Part shown: positions 1-5,303 of the stretch, one piece after another | How the letters are laid out: every line of letters starts with the position of its first letter | Numbering within the stretch: the stretch's first letter is position 1 | Assembly: GCA_938042265.1 (NCBI GenBank) | Contig: CALIRN010000031.1 | Span: 1-6,466, forward strand | Reading direction: 5' to 3' | Source: an uncultured Eubacteriaceae bacterium | GTDB taxonomy: Bacteria; Bacillota; Clostridia; Lachnospirales; CAG-274 | Length of the DNA: 6,466 nucleotides | Notes under the pieces: model-generated | The model's input: only the letters and a program-made list of their open reading frames with translations | Databases searched by the model: none | What the model was told of the DNA's origin: nothing | Position numbers and translations under genes: made by a program

Positions 1-474
1 GCAGAGGTAATCGGCTACGGTGCAACCTGTGACGCTAACCATGTTACTACTCCTCTGGCAGACGGAAGCGGTATGGCGGAAGCAATAAGGCTTGCTATGA
101 AAGAGGCGGAGGTAAGTCCTGCCGATGTAGACTATGTAAATGCTCACGGTACAAGTACAAAATATAATGATTTATACGAAACTGTGGCAATTAAAAGCGC
201 TTTTGGCAGGGAAGCATATAATCTTAAAATTAACTCTACAAAATCCATGACCGGACACTTGTTTGGCGCAAGCGGTGCAGTTGAGCTTATAACCTGCATT
301 AAGTCTATTAATGAGGGTTATGTACATCAGACGATAGGACTTAAGGTGGATGATCCCGAATGTGATTTGGATTATACAAAGGGACAGGGAGTTTATATGC
401 CCGTAAATGTTGCATTAAGCAACTCCTTGGGTTTTGGCGGACACAATGCCGCAGTAATTGTAAGAAAGTATTAA
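1..474 (+). CDS. fabF: beta-ketoacyl-ACP synthase II, C-terminal part (5' end outside window)
   Basis: This is the last 157 codons of a condensing enzyme of type II fatty acid synthesis. It joins malonyl-ACP to a growing acyl-ACP with loss of CO2, in the cytoplasm. The frame is open from base 1, so the N-terminal half with the nucleophilic cysteine lies outside the window. Two of the three catalytic signatures are visible: NAHGTST at fragment residues 47-53 (catalytic His49) and the KSMTGH segment at 81-86 (Lys81 and His86). The C-terminus SNSLGFGGHNA is the glycine-rich end typical of FabF/KAS II. The ATG at 73 is an internal methionine, not a start. A DedA-family gene follows 51 bases downstream on the same strand with no terminator between, so co-transcription is likely. 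FabF is favoured over FabB by overall wording and the clostridial context; certainty on the family is very high. Confidence 0.97.
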   Translation, partial: AEVIGYGATCDANHVTTPLADGSGMAEAIRLAMKEAEVSPADVDYVNAHGTSTKYNDLYETVAIKSAFGREAYNLKINSTKSMTGHLFGASGAVELITCIKSINEGYVHQTIGLKVDDPECDLDYTKGQGVYMPVNVALSNSLGFGGHNAAVIVRKY

Positions 475-525
475 TTGATTTTATTATATCCTCATATACT
501 TTCAAAAAAGGTAAATGGGGATATA

Positions 526-1143
526 ATGAACGGAGCTTTTGTACATATAATTGAAGAATACGGATATATTGGTATTGCACTTTTAATATTTATTGAAAAT
601 GTTTTTCCGCCAATACCGTCGGAAGCCGTATTGCTGGGAGCAGGGTTTCTTACTTTGTCAACCACCCTTGCACCTGTGGGTGTTATAATTGCGGCAACAG
701 TAGGCGCATTTGCAGGTGCGGTTGTGCTGTATGCACTTGGCAGAATGTTAAAAAAGGAGAGATTGAAAAGGCTGGTTGACGGTAATATCGGACAGGTCTT
801 AAGGCTCAAGGGTGAATATGTTGACAGTGCCGATGAATGGTTTACAAAATACGGTAACAAGGCGGTTTTTATATGCCGCTGTGTACCTGTGCTGAGAAGT
901 CTTATTTCTATCCCGGCAGGTATTGCTGATATGCCCTTTGTGCCTTTTGCCATATTTACTGTTTTAGGCAGTACTTTATGGAATATCCTGCTTGTTGCCC
1001 TCGGTGTGCTTATGGGAGATGCATGGGAGCTTTGCATGCCGTATTTTAAGCGGTATGAGCATATAACCATGGCATTTATTGCTATTGCCTGCTTTGTACT
1101 TGCACTTTGGCTGGTGAGAAAAAATAATAAAATAAATGGATAA
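526..1143 (+). CDS. DedA family (VTT/SNARE-associated domain) membrane protein
   Basis: A 205-residue integral membrane protein of the DedA family. Members act in the cytoplasmic membrane. Some bacterial members are established undecaprenyl-phosphate flippases that recycle the cell wall lipid carrier; others are linked to membrane potential or drug tolerance. Visible signatures are an N-terminal membrane-embedded helix ending in the acidic/proline motif around Glu24 and PPIPSE (28-33), a long hydrophobic segment near 49-72, and the family motif RCVPVLR (Arg118, Pro121, Arg124) followed by PAGIADM and a helix ending in Trp. There are further hydrophobic segments at about 138-165 and 182-199, then a basic tail. 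Length matches the family. I chose the ATG at 526, preceded by GGGGA at 517-521. A TTG at 475 would add 17 residues unlike the family N-terminus. The exact substrate cannot be told from sequence. It is probably the last gene of the fab transcript. Confidence 0.95.
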   Translation: MNGAFVHIIEEYGYIGIALLIFIENVFPPIPSEAVLLGAGFLTLSTTLAPVGVIIAATVGAFAGAVVLYALGRMLKKERLKRLVDGNIGQVLRLKGEYVDSADEWFTKYGNKAVFICRCVPVLRSLISIPAGIADMPFVPFAIFTVLGSTLWNILLVALGVLMGDAWELCMPYFKRYEHITMAFIAIACFVLALWLVRKNNKING

Positions 1144-1234
1144 ACAACAAATATATACACTTCAAGGAACGATTGATAATGTTGAATATAATCAGTTGTC
1201 ATATTAAATTAAGCATAATTTGAAAAACTTTAAC

Positions 1235-1275
1235 AATAGTTTGAAATGAACTATTTGAAATTATATTTTTCAAAT
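1235..1275. repeat. two overlapping AT-rich inverted repeats downstream of dedA
   Basis: AATAGTT (1235-1241) pairs with AACTATT (1249-1255) across a 7-base loop. ATTTGAAA (1253-1260) pairs with TTTCAAAT (1268-1275), also across 7 bases. The two stems share three bases, so only one can form fully at a time. An additional ATTTGAAAAA upstream (1219-1228) can pair with TTTTTCAAAT at 1266-1275. These stems are all weak A/T pairs and lack a clean following T-run, so they are poor intrinsic terminators. A binding site or recombination end is possible but unproven. Confidence 0.45.
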
Positions 1276-1354
1276 GTCTGTTTGTCGAAAAATCTTTCTA
1301 ACTTTCCCCATTTTATAGGATTTTCAGCCTATCCATTAGTGAAATGATATGTAT

Positions 1355-1410
1355 TTTCCCTTATTTCTTTTATGAGATAATCGTAATGGAAATAAGGGAA
1401 AGTTCTTTTT
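1355..1410 (+). terminator. 13-bp perfect inverted repeat followed by T-run; possible terminator or element end
   Basis: TTTCCCTTATTTC (1355-1367) is perfectly complementary to 1389-1401, with a 21-base loop. GTTCTTTTT follows at 1402-1410. The stem plus T-run could stop transcription coming from fabF-dedA, 210 bases upstream. The loop is longer than usual for an intrinsic terminator, and the adjacent sequence looks like mobile-element debris. An end of an insertion element or a dispersed repeat is therefore an equal alternative. The inverted repeat is seen directly; its role is inferred. Confidence 0.45.
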
Positions 1411-1511
1411 AGTCATTGCCAGCAACTTTGAAATCTTTTTACATACGTCCGTACGGTTGCCAGGGTTTGGGGCGGGTAGCTCTAAGGTCTTTATTCAGTT
1501 ATGTTTGTTAT

Positions 1512-1791
1512 TTAGATTATAAAAATATGGTTTTCCTTTTGATTTGGAGAAAGAAGATTATTGGCAGAATGAGGTTTTTGGTATTATAAAAACCATCTAT
1601 ATATTCGAAAAGAGAAAGTTCAATCTGCGCTTTGGTATAAAAAGTTTGTCTGTTTACTTCTTCAGGTTTTAAAAATTTGAAGAAGTATTCCGCAATAGAG
1701 TTATCATAATGAAATATAAGATTTTCAGGATAATTTCTTGTAGCAAATGCTTTTTTAAGGTGTCAATAACAAGATTTACATCAATTTTATT
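1512..1791 (-). pseudogene. broken IS3-family transposase (OrfB, C-terminal part)
   Basis: Reading the minus strand across several frames gives a decayed rve/DDE integrase-like transposase end. From its N-side: NLVIDTLKK, then AFATRNYPENLIFH, then YDNSIAEYFFKFLKPEE, then LSLFEYIDGFYNTK, then PHSANNLLSPNQKE and a stop at 1512-1514. The glutamate of the DDE triad is in the DNSIAEYFF block (codon at 1688-1690). Damage is visible in three places. A frame change falls in the A-run that is T1751-T1756 on the + strand. NLIFH runs directly into YDNSIAE, so the 30-odd residues that normally separate them, including the second catalytic aspartate, are missing. A second frame change falls near 1575-1579, before PHSANN. 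The N-terminal part is absent. No product could be active. It abuts a truncated dUTPase at about 1792. IS3 family assignment is firm; the subgroup is not. Confidence 0.85.
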
Positions 1792-2007
1792 ACACTTTCA
1801 AATGGCACAGGTATTATAGACAGTGATTATTATAATGCTGACAATGAAGGTCATATATGGATAAGTTTAACTAACAATTCTAATGAAACTTTTACTTGCA
1901 ATGCAGGTGATAAAATATGTCAAGGTATATTTGTTAAGTATGGTATTACTATGAATGATGATGTAGACTCTGAAAGAATAGGCGATATAGTAAGTACGGG
2001 GAGGTAA
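1792..2007 (+). pseudogene. dUTPase remnant (C-terminal third, no start codon)
   Basis: Frame 1 from 1792 to the TAA at 2005-2007 encodes a recognisable trimeric dUTP diphosphatase C-terminus. It has TGIIDSDYYN followed by DNEGHI (motif III region, with the substrate-binding aspartate/tyrosine), then GDKICQGIFVKY (motif IV, normally GxRIAQ), then SERIGDIVSTGR, a degenerate form of the glycine-rich motif V (usually GGFGSTG). Full enzymes are about 150-170 residues; only about 71 are left. The frame is closed by a TAA at 1756-1758 and has no ATG, GTG or TTG before the homology begins, so it is not expressed as an enzyme. The missing N-terminal part is replaced by the transposase remnant. dUTPases of this kind are common cargo of phages and conjugative elements, which fits the xis-int genes just downstream. 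Confidence 0.85.
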
Positions 2008-2047
2008 TAAACAACAATTAAAAAATATATAATATATCAGTATAGGA

Positions 2048-2257
2048 ATGGTGGCGAAAATATTGACACAGACAAATTTTAACAATAAAGGATTACTAAC
2101 AGTTAAAGAAATGTGTGAGTATATGGGAGTAGGGCAGAACACAGCACGAAACTTATTAAATAAACCATACAATTCTTTTACTGTAAGAATAGGGAATAGG
2201 TTATATGCCAATAAAAAATTATTAGACCGATGGATTGATGAGCAATCGGGGCTTTAA
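2048..2257 (+). CDS. xis: excisionase (Tn916 Xis-type small HTH protein)
   Basis: A 69-residue DNA-binding protein of the excisionase/MerR-like winged-helix type. It is expected to bind element ends and steer the integrase toward excision. The HTH core is LTVKEMCEYMGVGQNTARNL (about residues 17-36). The wing follows, with the typical FTVRIGNRLYANKKLLDRWI ending used by Tn916-like Xis proteins to contact DNA. Size and position directly ahead of an integrase fit well. The start is uncertain. The ATG at 2048 has AGGA directly against it, too close for good use. A TTG at 2063, in frame, has GGTGG 8 bases upstream and would give a 64-residue protein that keeps the whole HTH. A TATAAT at 2028-2033 is a possible -10 without a good -35. 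Family assignment is strong; the element it serves is inferred from int. Confidence 0.9.
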   Translation: MVAKILTQTNFNNKGLLTVKEMCEYMGVGQNTARNLLNKPYNSFTVRIGNRLYANKKLLDRWIDEQSGL

Positions 2258-2260
2258 AAG

Positions 2261-2289
2261 TTTACATATAAACCATGGAGTGTTATAAT
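2261..2289 (+). promoter_or_regulatory. sigma-A type promoter for int
   Basis: TTTACA (2261-2266) and TATAAT (2284-2289) are separated by exactly 17 bases, matching the consensus at 5 of 6 and 6 of 6 positions. Transcription would start near 2296, about 44 bases before the int start codon. The -10 box lies inside the loop of the hairpin at 2269-2317, so RNA made from this promoter lacks the left arm of that hairpin. Confidence 0.7.
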
Positions 2290-2324
2290 TACATTAATAA
2301 ATTAGCTCTGTGGTTTATTTTTTT
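2269..2324 (+). terminator. intrinsic terminator between xis and int
   Basis: TAAACCATGGAG (2269-2280) pairs with CTCTGTGGTTTA (2306-2317) over 12 positions, two of them G-U. Seven T residues follow at 2318-2324. The 25-base loop is long but strongly A/T. It would stop transcripts arriving from xis. The int ribosome binding site AAGGAGG (2325-2331) begins immediately after the T-run. Confidence 0.65.
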
Positions 2325-2339
2325 AAGGAGGAATAAATC

Positions 2340-3482
2340 ATGGGTAGAGACCTAAAAGGCAAAGAATTGGGTGCAAATCTTAGCCAAAGAAAAGATGGGA
2401 GGTATGAGGCTAAGTATACAGATAACTTTGGCAAAAGACATTCTATATACGGTATAAAGTTAGCTGATGTAAAAAAGCAATTGAATGAAGCGTTGTACAA
2501 TAGGGATCATAATATATATAATAAGGACGTAAGATTTACTCTTGATGAATGGTTCCGGATTTGGTTAGAAACCATTAAAAAGGGTTCTATTAAAAATACT
2601 ACATATGATCGATATTTACGATGTTATAAAAATAACATAAGTCCATATATTGGTAAAATGAATATTGACTCAATAAAGCAAGTGCACATACAAAATATGT
2701 TTAATAATTATAATAAAGAAAAAAAATTATCTTACAGTACATTAACCCACTTAAGATCATTATTAAAGGACATTTTTAATCATGCACTTGCAAATGAATA
2801 TATTGTTAGAAATCCAGTGACAAAAATCATAATAAAAAATGATAAAACCAACAAATCTGTAAGGGTATTATCTTTGGAGGAGCAAAGAATTTTTTTGGAA
2901 TATGCACAAAACTATTCTTATTACAATTTATATGTGTTTTTAATTTATACGGGGTGCAGAATTGGAGAAGCATTAGCTTTGACATGGGACGATATTGATT
3001 TGAAAAGTAAAATAATATCAATCAATAAGACATTTGGCAAGAATTATAATTATGAAACCAAATCGGTTGAAAATTATACACATTCCCCCAAAACTACTAT
3101 AGGCAATAGACAGATACCGATACATCCAATTGTTGAGGATATGCTTGTTAGATTAAAAAAAGAAGATTTTGAAAATACAAAATGTAAAATAGTATTCCAT
3201 ACAAGAAATATGACCAACATCTACCCTGATGATGTTTGGAAGAATATTCAGGTTATTATAAATAGGATAAATCTAGAAAGCCCTAATATACAAATAAAAA
3301 GGTTTTCAGCGCATACTTTAAGACATACCTTTGCAACAAACTGTTTTTCAAATGATATTAACGCCAAAGTAGTTCAGTCATATTTAGGACATACAAGTTT
3401 GAAAATGACAATGGATTTATACACACACGTAACACAGGAAATTAAAATGGATGAAATCAAAAAGCTAGATAGTTTGGTGTAA
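2340..3482 (+). CDS. int: tyrosine recombinase / integrase (Tn916 Int-like)
   Basis: A 380-residue site-specific recombinase that would integrate and excise the element. The N-terminus (about 10-55, SQRKDGRYEAKYTD then FGKRHSIYG) is the AP2-like arm-binding domain of Tn916-type integrases. A SAM-like core-binding domain follows at about 65-165, then the catalytic domain from about 175. All catalytic residues are present: Arg207 in TGCRIGEAL, Lys251 in SPKTTIGNR, His325 and Arg328 in HTLRH, His351 in LGHTS and the nucleophile Tyr361 in MDLYTHV. No frameshift or stop is seen, so the enzyme may be active although its element is decayed. AAGGAGG at 2325-2331, 8 bases from the ATG, gives a strong start. 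The gene is AT-rich compared with fabF and hom, a sign of transfer. Its stop overlaps tandem 11-bp repeats. Which larger element it came from cannot be told. Confidence 0.97.
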   Translation: MGRDLKGKELGANLSQRKDGRYEAKYTDNFGKRHSIYGIKLADVKKQLNEALYNRDHNIYNKDVRFTLDEWFRIWLETIKKGSIKNTTYDRYLRCYKNNISPYIGKMNIDSIKQVHIQNMFNNYNKEKKLSYSTLTHLRSLLKDIFNHALANEYIVRNPVTKIIIKNDKTNKSVRVLSLEEQRIFLEYAQNYSYYNLYVFLIYTGCRIGEALALTWDDIDLKSKIISINKTFGKNYNYETKSVENYTHSPKTTIGNRQIPIHPIVEDMLVRLKKEDFENTKCKIVFHTRNMTNIYPDDVWKNIQVIINRINLESPNIQIKRFSAHTLRHTFATNCFSNDINAKVVQSYLGHTSLKMTMDLYTHVTQEIKMDEIKKLDSLV

Positions 3483-3502
3483 TTGTCGTCAAATTGTCGT
3501 CA
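3481..3502 (+). repeat. two tandem 11-bp repeats at the int stop codon, candidate integrase arm sites
   Basis: AATTGTCGTCA occurs at 3481-3491 and again, without change, at 3492-3502. The first copy overlaps the int stop codon. Arm-binding sites of Tn916/lambda-type integrases are typically short direct repeats near the element end beside int, so this placement is what an element end would show. A related TTGTCGAAAAAT (10 of 12 bases matching TTGTCGTCAAAT) lies at 1282-1293, possibly near the other end. The repeat is seen; the function is inferred. Confidence 0.7.
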
Positions 3503-3544
3503 AATAACAATTTATCTTAGTAATTACTGCTTATTGAGCGCATT

Positions 3545-4342
3545 TCACGCGTTTTCAGCGAAAACGAAAATATCCATTGGGAAGTCAAGGCTGTCAAAGA
3601 ACTCGCATGGGCTGAGTGCTGACAAATCCTCACATTCCTCAGGGATACAGAAGCCTTTGGATTCTACAAGCAGGTTAACAAGTCTGAACAGCTTGATGAT
3701 TGTGAAAAGACCGATAGTAACAAGAACCTCCTGAGCAGCATTCTCGCCCTCACCGCAGCAGCAGTTATTGTATCTTAACTCTGCAGCAAGTGCAACTGCC
3801 TTGGACTCAACAAGCACAAACGGATCTGCACAAAGGTCTGAGCTGCCGCCACCGCTGTTGAACAGGTCTGTTGAAATAAGGCTGTTTGTTGTAATTGAGC
3901 CGAAAAGAGTTACCTTCTTGTTAAATACGCTTCTTGCGTCAACTGAGCAAAGCTCATTTGCGGAAACATCTCTGAATATTAATTTGTACTTAAATACATA
4001 TTTAAGGTCAATGTCCCAGAAACCGTTTCTGAAAGGATTGGGCTTCTTGCTGACGATAACCACTCTCTTAAGCTTTAAGTCGTCGATTGTAACGCCTGCT
4101 GCATTTGACGGAGGAGTGATAATTTCACCCTCATCTACGGTGATATTGCAGTAGGTGGTACAATGAGCAGCTCTTGCAGGACCTATAATATCGCTTTCAA
4201 GGCAGTCCTGCTGACGGCAGGAATCATATACCTTAAGGGCAATAATACATTCGTCCTTTGTACGGCCATTAAAGGTGCCGTTGGTGCCTGTTGTAGTGTT
4301 TGCAACAAAACCGTTGCTGCATTCAAGGTCGAATACTCCCAT
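3545..4342 (-). CDS. conserved cysteine-rich protein of clostridial type, function unknown
   Basis: A 265-residue protein without signal peptide or membrane segment, containing 14 cysteines, including a CCC run near residue 200. Its segments, such as KVYDSCRQQDCLE, DIIGPARAA, KRNPF-like KPNPFRNGFWDIDLKY, KVTLFG, VALAAELRY, EVLVTIGLF and the end DFPMDIF, resemble a conserved uncharacterised protein I recall from spore-forming Clostridia. A spore-layer role is possible, but nothing in the sequence proves it. I chose the start at 4340-4342 because AAGGAGG (+ strand 4351-4357) lies 8 bases upstream; extending to 4405 would bypass this. The composition is clearly coding and chromosomal, unlike the neighbouring element. 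The stop is only 62 bases from the int stop, tail to tail. The last residues after MDIF may have been altered by integration. No convincing promoter was seen upstream. It is divergent from the lipoprotein gene. Confidence 0.9.
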   Translation of the reverse strand: MGVFDLECSNGFVANTTTGTNGTFNGRTKDECIIALKVYDSCRQQDCLESDIIGPARAAHCTTYCNITVDEGEIITPPSNAAGVTIDDLKLKRVVIVSKKPNPFRNGFWDIDLKYVFKYKLIFRDVSANELCSVDARSVFNKKVTLFGSITTNSLISTDLFNSGGGSSDLCADPFVLVESKAVALAAELRYNNCCCGEGENAAQEVLVTIGLFTIIKLFRLVNLLVESKGFCIPEECEDLSALSPCEFFDSLDFPMDIFVFAENA

Positions 4343-4433
4343 AAATAAAACCTCCTTATAATTTGCTTTTCTTCTCTCCCTGTGTATATTACGCGGAATA
4401 TGCAAAAAAGGTGCTTTAAATTTTATTTATTTA

Positions 4434-4442
4434 TGGTATAAT
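4434..4442 (+). promoter_or_regulatory. extended -10 promoter of the lipoprotein gene
   Basis: TGGTATAAT gives a perfect TATAAT (4437-4442) with an upstream TG extension at 4434-4435. The -35 is weak (CTTTAA at 4414-4419 with a 17-base spacer), as is common for extended -10 promoters. The expected start is near 4449, followed by GGAGG at 4461-4465 and the ATG at 4472. Confidence 0.65.
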
Positions 4443-4471
4443 TAAAATATTAAACTGTATGGAGGATAATT

Positions 4472-5095
4472 ATGAAATTTACTAAAGCCATTAATACTAT
4501 ACTTGCGGCAACACTGTGTCTGGCAGCTTTAACAGGCTGTCATGAGGAAGAAAAGGCTCAGATGCAGGCAGATGCGGCAGCCTTTTGCCAAAGCTTTAAG
4601 GATATGAATTTTGACGCCATGTATGAGCTGACCCATGATAAAACAAAGTACTTTAATGAAATTTATGTACCGGATGCGGAGGGCAGCGAAATTCTTTTTC
4701 AGTCAATGGCGGATAATTTTGAATATGAAATAGGCGAGTGCGAAATAAAGGGCAATAATGCCAGTGTTACCGCCCAGTTAAGCAATGTGGATATGAATAT
4801 TGCCATGGGTGATGTATTGAACGATTATTTTGCACAGTGTGAGGCTGACCCTGATAATATTGACAATATTAACCTTGATGATATTATTGCCGAGCACGTA
4901 AATGACCCGGGTGCACAAAGACGATATGCCGATACGGTGTTTGATTTTGTTAAGCAGGACGGTAAGTGGCTGCTTGAAAGTAATGTAATGATTTATGACG
5001 ATGTTACGGGCGGATATATGACCTATTATTTCCAGGCTAATATGGCTGTAAACTCTAACTTTGAGGATGTTGAGGGAACAACAGCGGCTGAGTAA
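4472..5095 (+). CDS. putative secreted lipoprotein, unknown function
   Basis: A 207-residue protein with a classical lipoprotein signal. Lys2 and Lys5 are followed by a hydrophobic stretch (about 6-20) and the lipobox LTGC, with Cys23 as the lipidation and cleavage site. The mature part starts with a charged HEEEKAQ segment and is acidic. It has a helix (about 33-45), alternating strand-like pieces (EYEIGECEIKGNNASVTAQL at about 86-105) and the pattern FDFVKQDGKWLLES near the end. This resembles NTF2-like lipoproteins of Gram-positive bacteria (DUF4878/DUF5105-like), but I do not recognise a named family. It should sit on the outer face of the membrane. A GGAGG 6 bases before the ATG fixes the start. 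It appears monocistronic: own promoter at 4434-4442, strong terminator at 5181-5221. No catalytic residues are evident, so a binding or sensing role is only a guess. Confidence 0.92.
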   Translation: MKFTKAINTILAATLCLAALTGCHEEEKAQMQADAAAFCQSFKDMNFDAMYELTHDKTKYFNEIYVPDAEGSEILFQSMADNFEYEIGECEIKGNNASVTAQLSNVDMNIAMGDVLNDYFAQCEADPDNIDNINLDDIIAEHVNDPGAQRRYADTVFDFVKQDGKWLLESNVMIYDDVTGGYMTYYFQANMAVNSNFEDVEGTTAAE

Positions 5096-5180
5096 TATAC
5101 TGTGGGGAATTGGCGCAGGACATATAAACGTAATATGAACGGAATTGGTTATCCTGTAAAGCATTAATAAAAATAAACAA

Positions 5181-5221
5181 AAAATATGTCTGATTTAACC
5201 AAAATTAGGCGTATTTTTTTT
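5181..5221 (+). terminator. strong intrinsic terminator after the lipoprotein gene
   Basis: A 16-bp stem is formed by 5181-5196 and 5202-5217, with three G-U pairs and a 5-base loop. The outer A/T pairs merge into a run of eight T residues ending at 5221. The preceding A-rich bases could make it work on the other strand too. It isolates the lipoprotein transcript from the ACT regulator-hom operon. Confidence 0.85.
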
Positions 5222-5231
5222 GAATAAGTAC

Positions 5232-5260
5232 TTGCAAAAAAAATCGAATTATGGTATTAT
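5232..5260 (+). promoter_or_regulatory. promoter of the ACT regulator-hom operon
   Basis: TTGCAA (5232-5237) and TATTAT (5255-5260) are 17 bases apart, with TG at 5252-5253 giving an extended -10. The predicted start is near 5267, with a 37-base leader before the ATG at 5304. The leader is too short for a T-box or riboswitch, so control is more likely by a protein, perhaps the ACT regulator itself. No clear operator repeat was found by eye. Confidence 0.75.
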
Positions 5261-5303
5261 TCTCTCTATGGTACACAGATGTTTTTGGTAGGAGTACAAA
5301 TTT

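Larger units (their letters stand above)
1144..1511. other. non-coding stretch with inverted repeats, left side of the mobile remnant
   Basis: No gene is supported in these 368 bases. The first part (1144-1290) is very AT-rich and carries two overlapping short hairpins. 1355-1401 is a long perfect inverted repeat. 1411-1511 contains a locally GC-rich patch (about 1446-1485) with the 8-bp palindrome CCGTACGG at 1449-1456 and a direct repeat TTGCCAG at 1416-1422 and 1457-1463. The patch differs in composition from both flanks and sits just beyond the stop codon of the broken IS3 transposase, so it may contain that element's end or a separate repeat unit. I cannot assign it to a named element. 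The left boundary of foreign DNA probably lies somewhere here. Confidence 0.6.
1512..3502. mobile_element. degraded integrated element (transposase and dUTPase remnants, xis, int)
   Basis: This is a block of about 2 kb, visibly more AT-rich than the flanking genes. It holds an IS3 transposase remnant, a dUTPase remnant, an excisionase and a tyrosine integrase, and it ends at tandem repeats next to the int stop. It lies between two converging chromosomal-type genes (dedA on +, the cysteine-rich gene on -). No structural, conjugation or replication genes remain, so it is a remnant or minimal element that would need help to move beyond site-specific recombination. The right boundary is probably at 3503-3545; the left boundary could be as far as about 1280. 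No convincing flanking att duplication was found by eye. Confidence 0.7.

Noticed and set aside
492..1202. Long minus-strand open frame opposite dedA
   Set aside because: It lies antisense to a clear DedA gene. Its translation has no family features and no ribosome binding site, so it is a shadow.
1321..1346. Possible att-like match to 3541-3577 (shared TTTTCAGC, TATCCATT, and CATTTCAC in inverse orientation)
   Set aside because: The shared words are 8 bases each, with different spacing and mixed orientation. In AT-rich DNA this can arise by chance and does not form a continuous duplication.
1867..2211. Minus-strand open frame across the dUTPase remnant and xis
   Set aside because: It is antisense to recognisable dUTPase and excisionase motifs. 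The translation is hydrophobic and random-looking.
3550..3566. Small hairpin CGTTTT-AAAACG near the end of the minus-strand gene
   Set aside because: Only six pairs, inside the coding region before the stop codon, and no T-run follows on the minus strand, so it is not a credible terminator.
3768..4348. Plus-strand open frames opposite the cysteine-rich gene
   Set aside because: They mirror the well-supported minus-strand gene, with low-complexity Ser/Thr/Leu translations and no ribosome binding site.
4778..5164. Minus-strand open frame opposite the lipoprotein gene
   Set aside because: It overlaps a strongly supported lipoprotein CDS, has no recognisable domain, and is bounded by the + strand transcript signals.
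5261..5303. Riboswitch or T-box leader ahead of the ACT regulator
   Set aside because: The predicted leader is about 37 bases, too short for these elements, and no T-box sequence or paired stems are visible.
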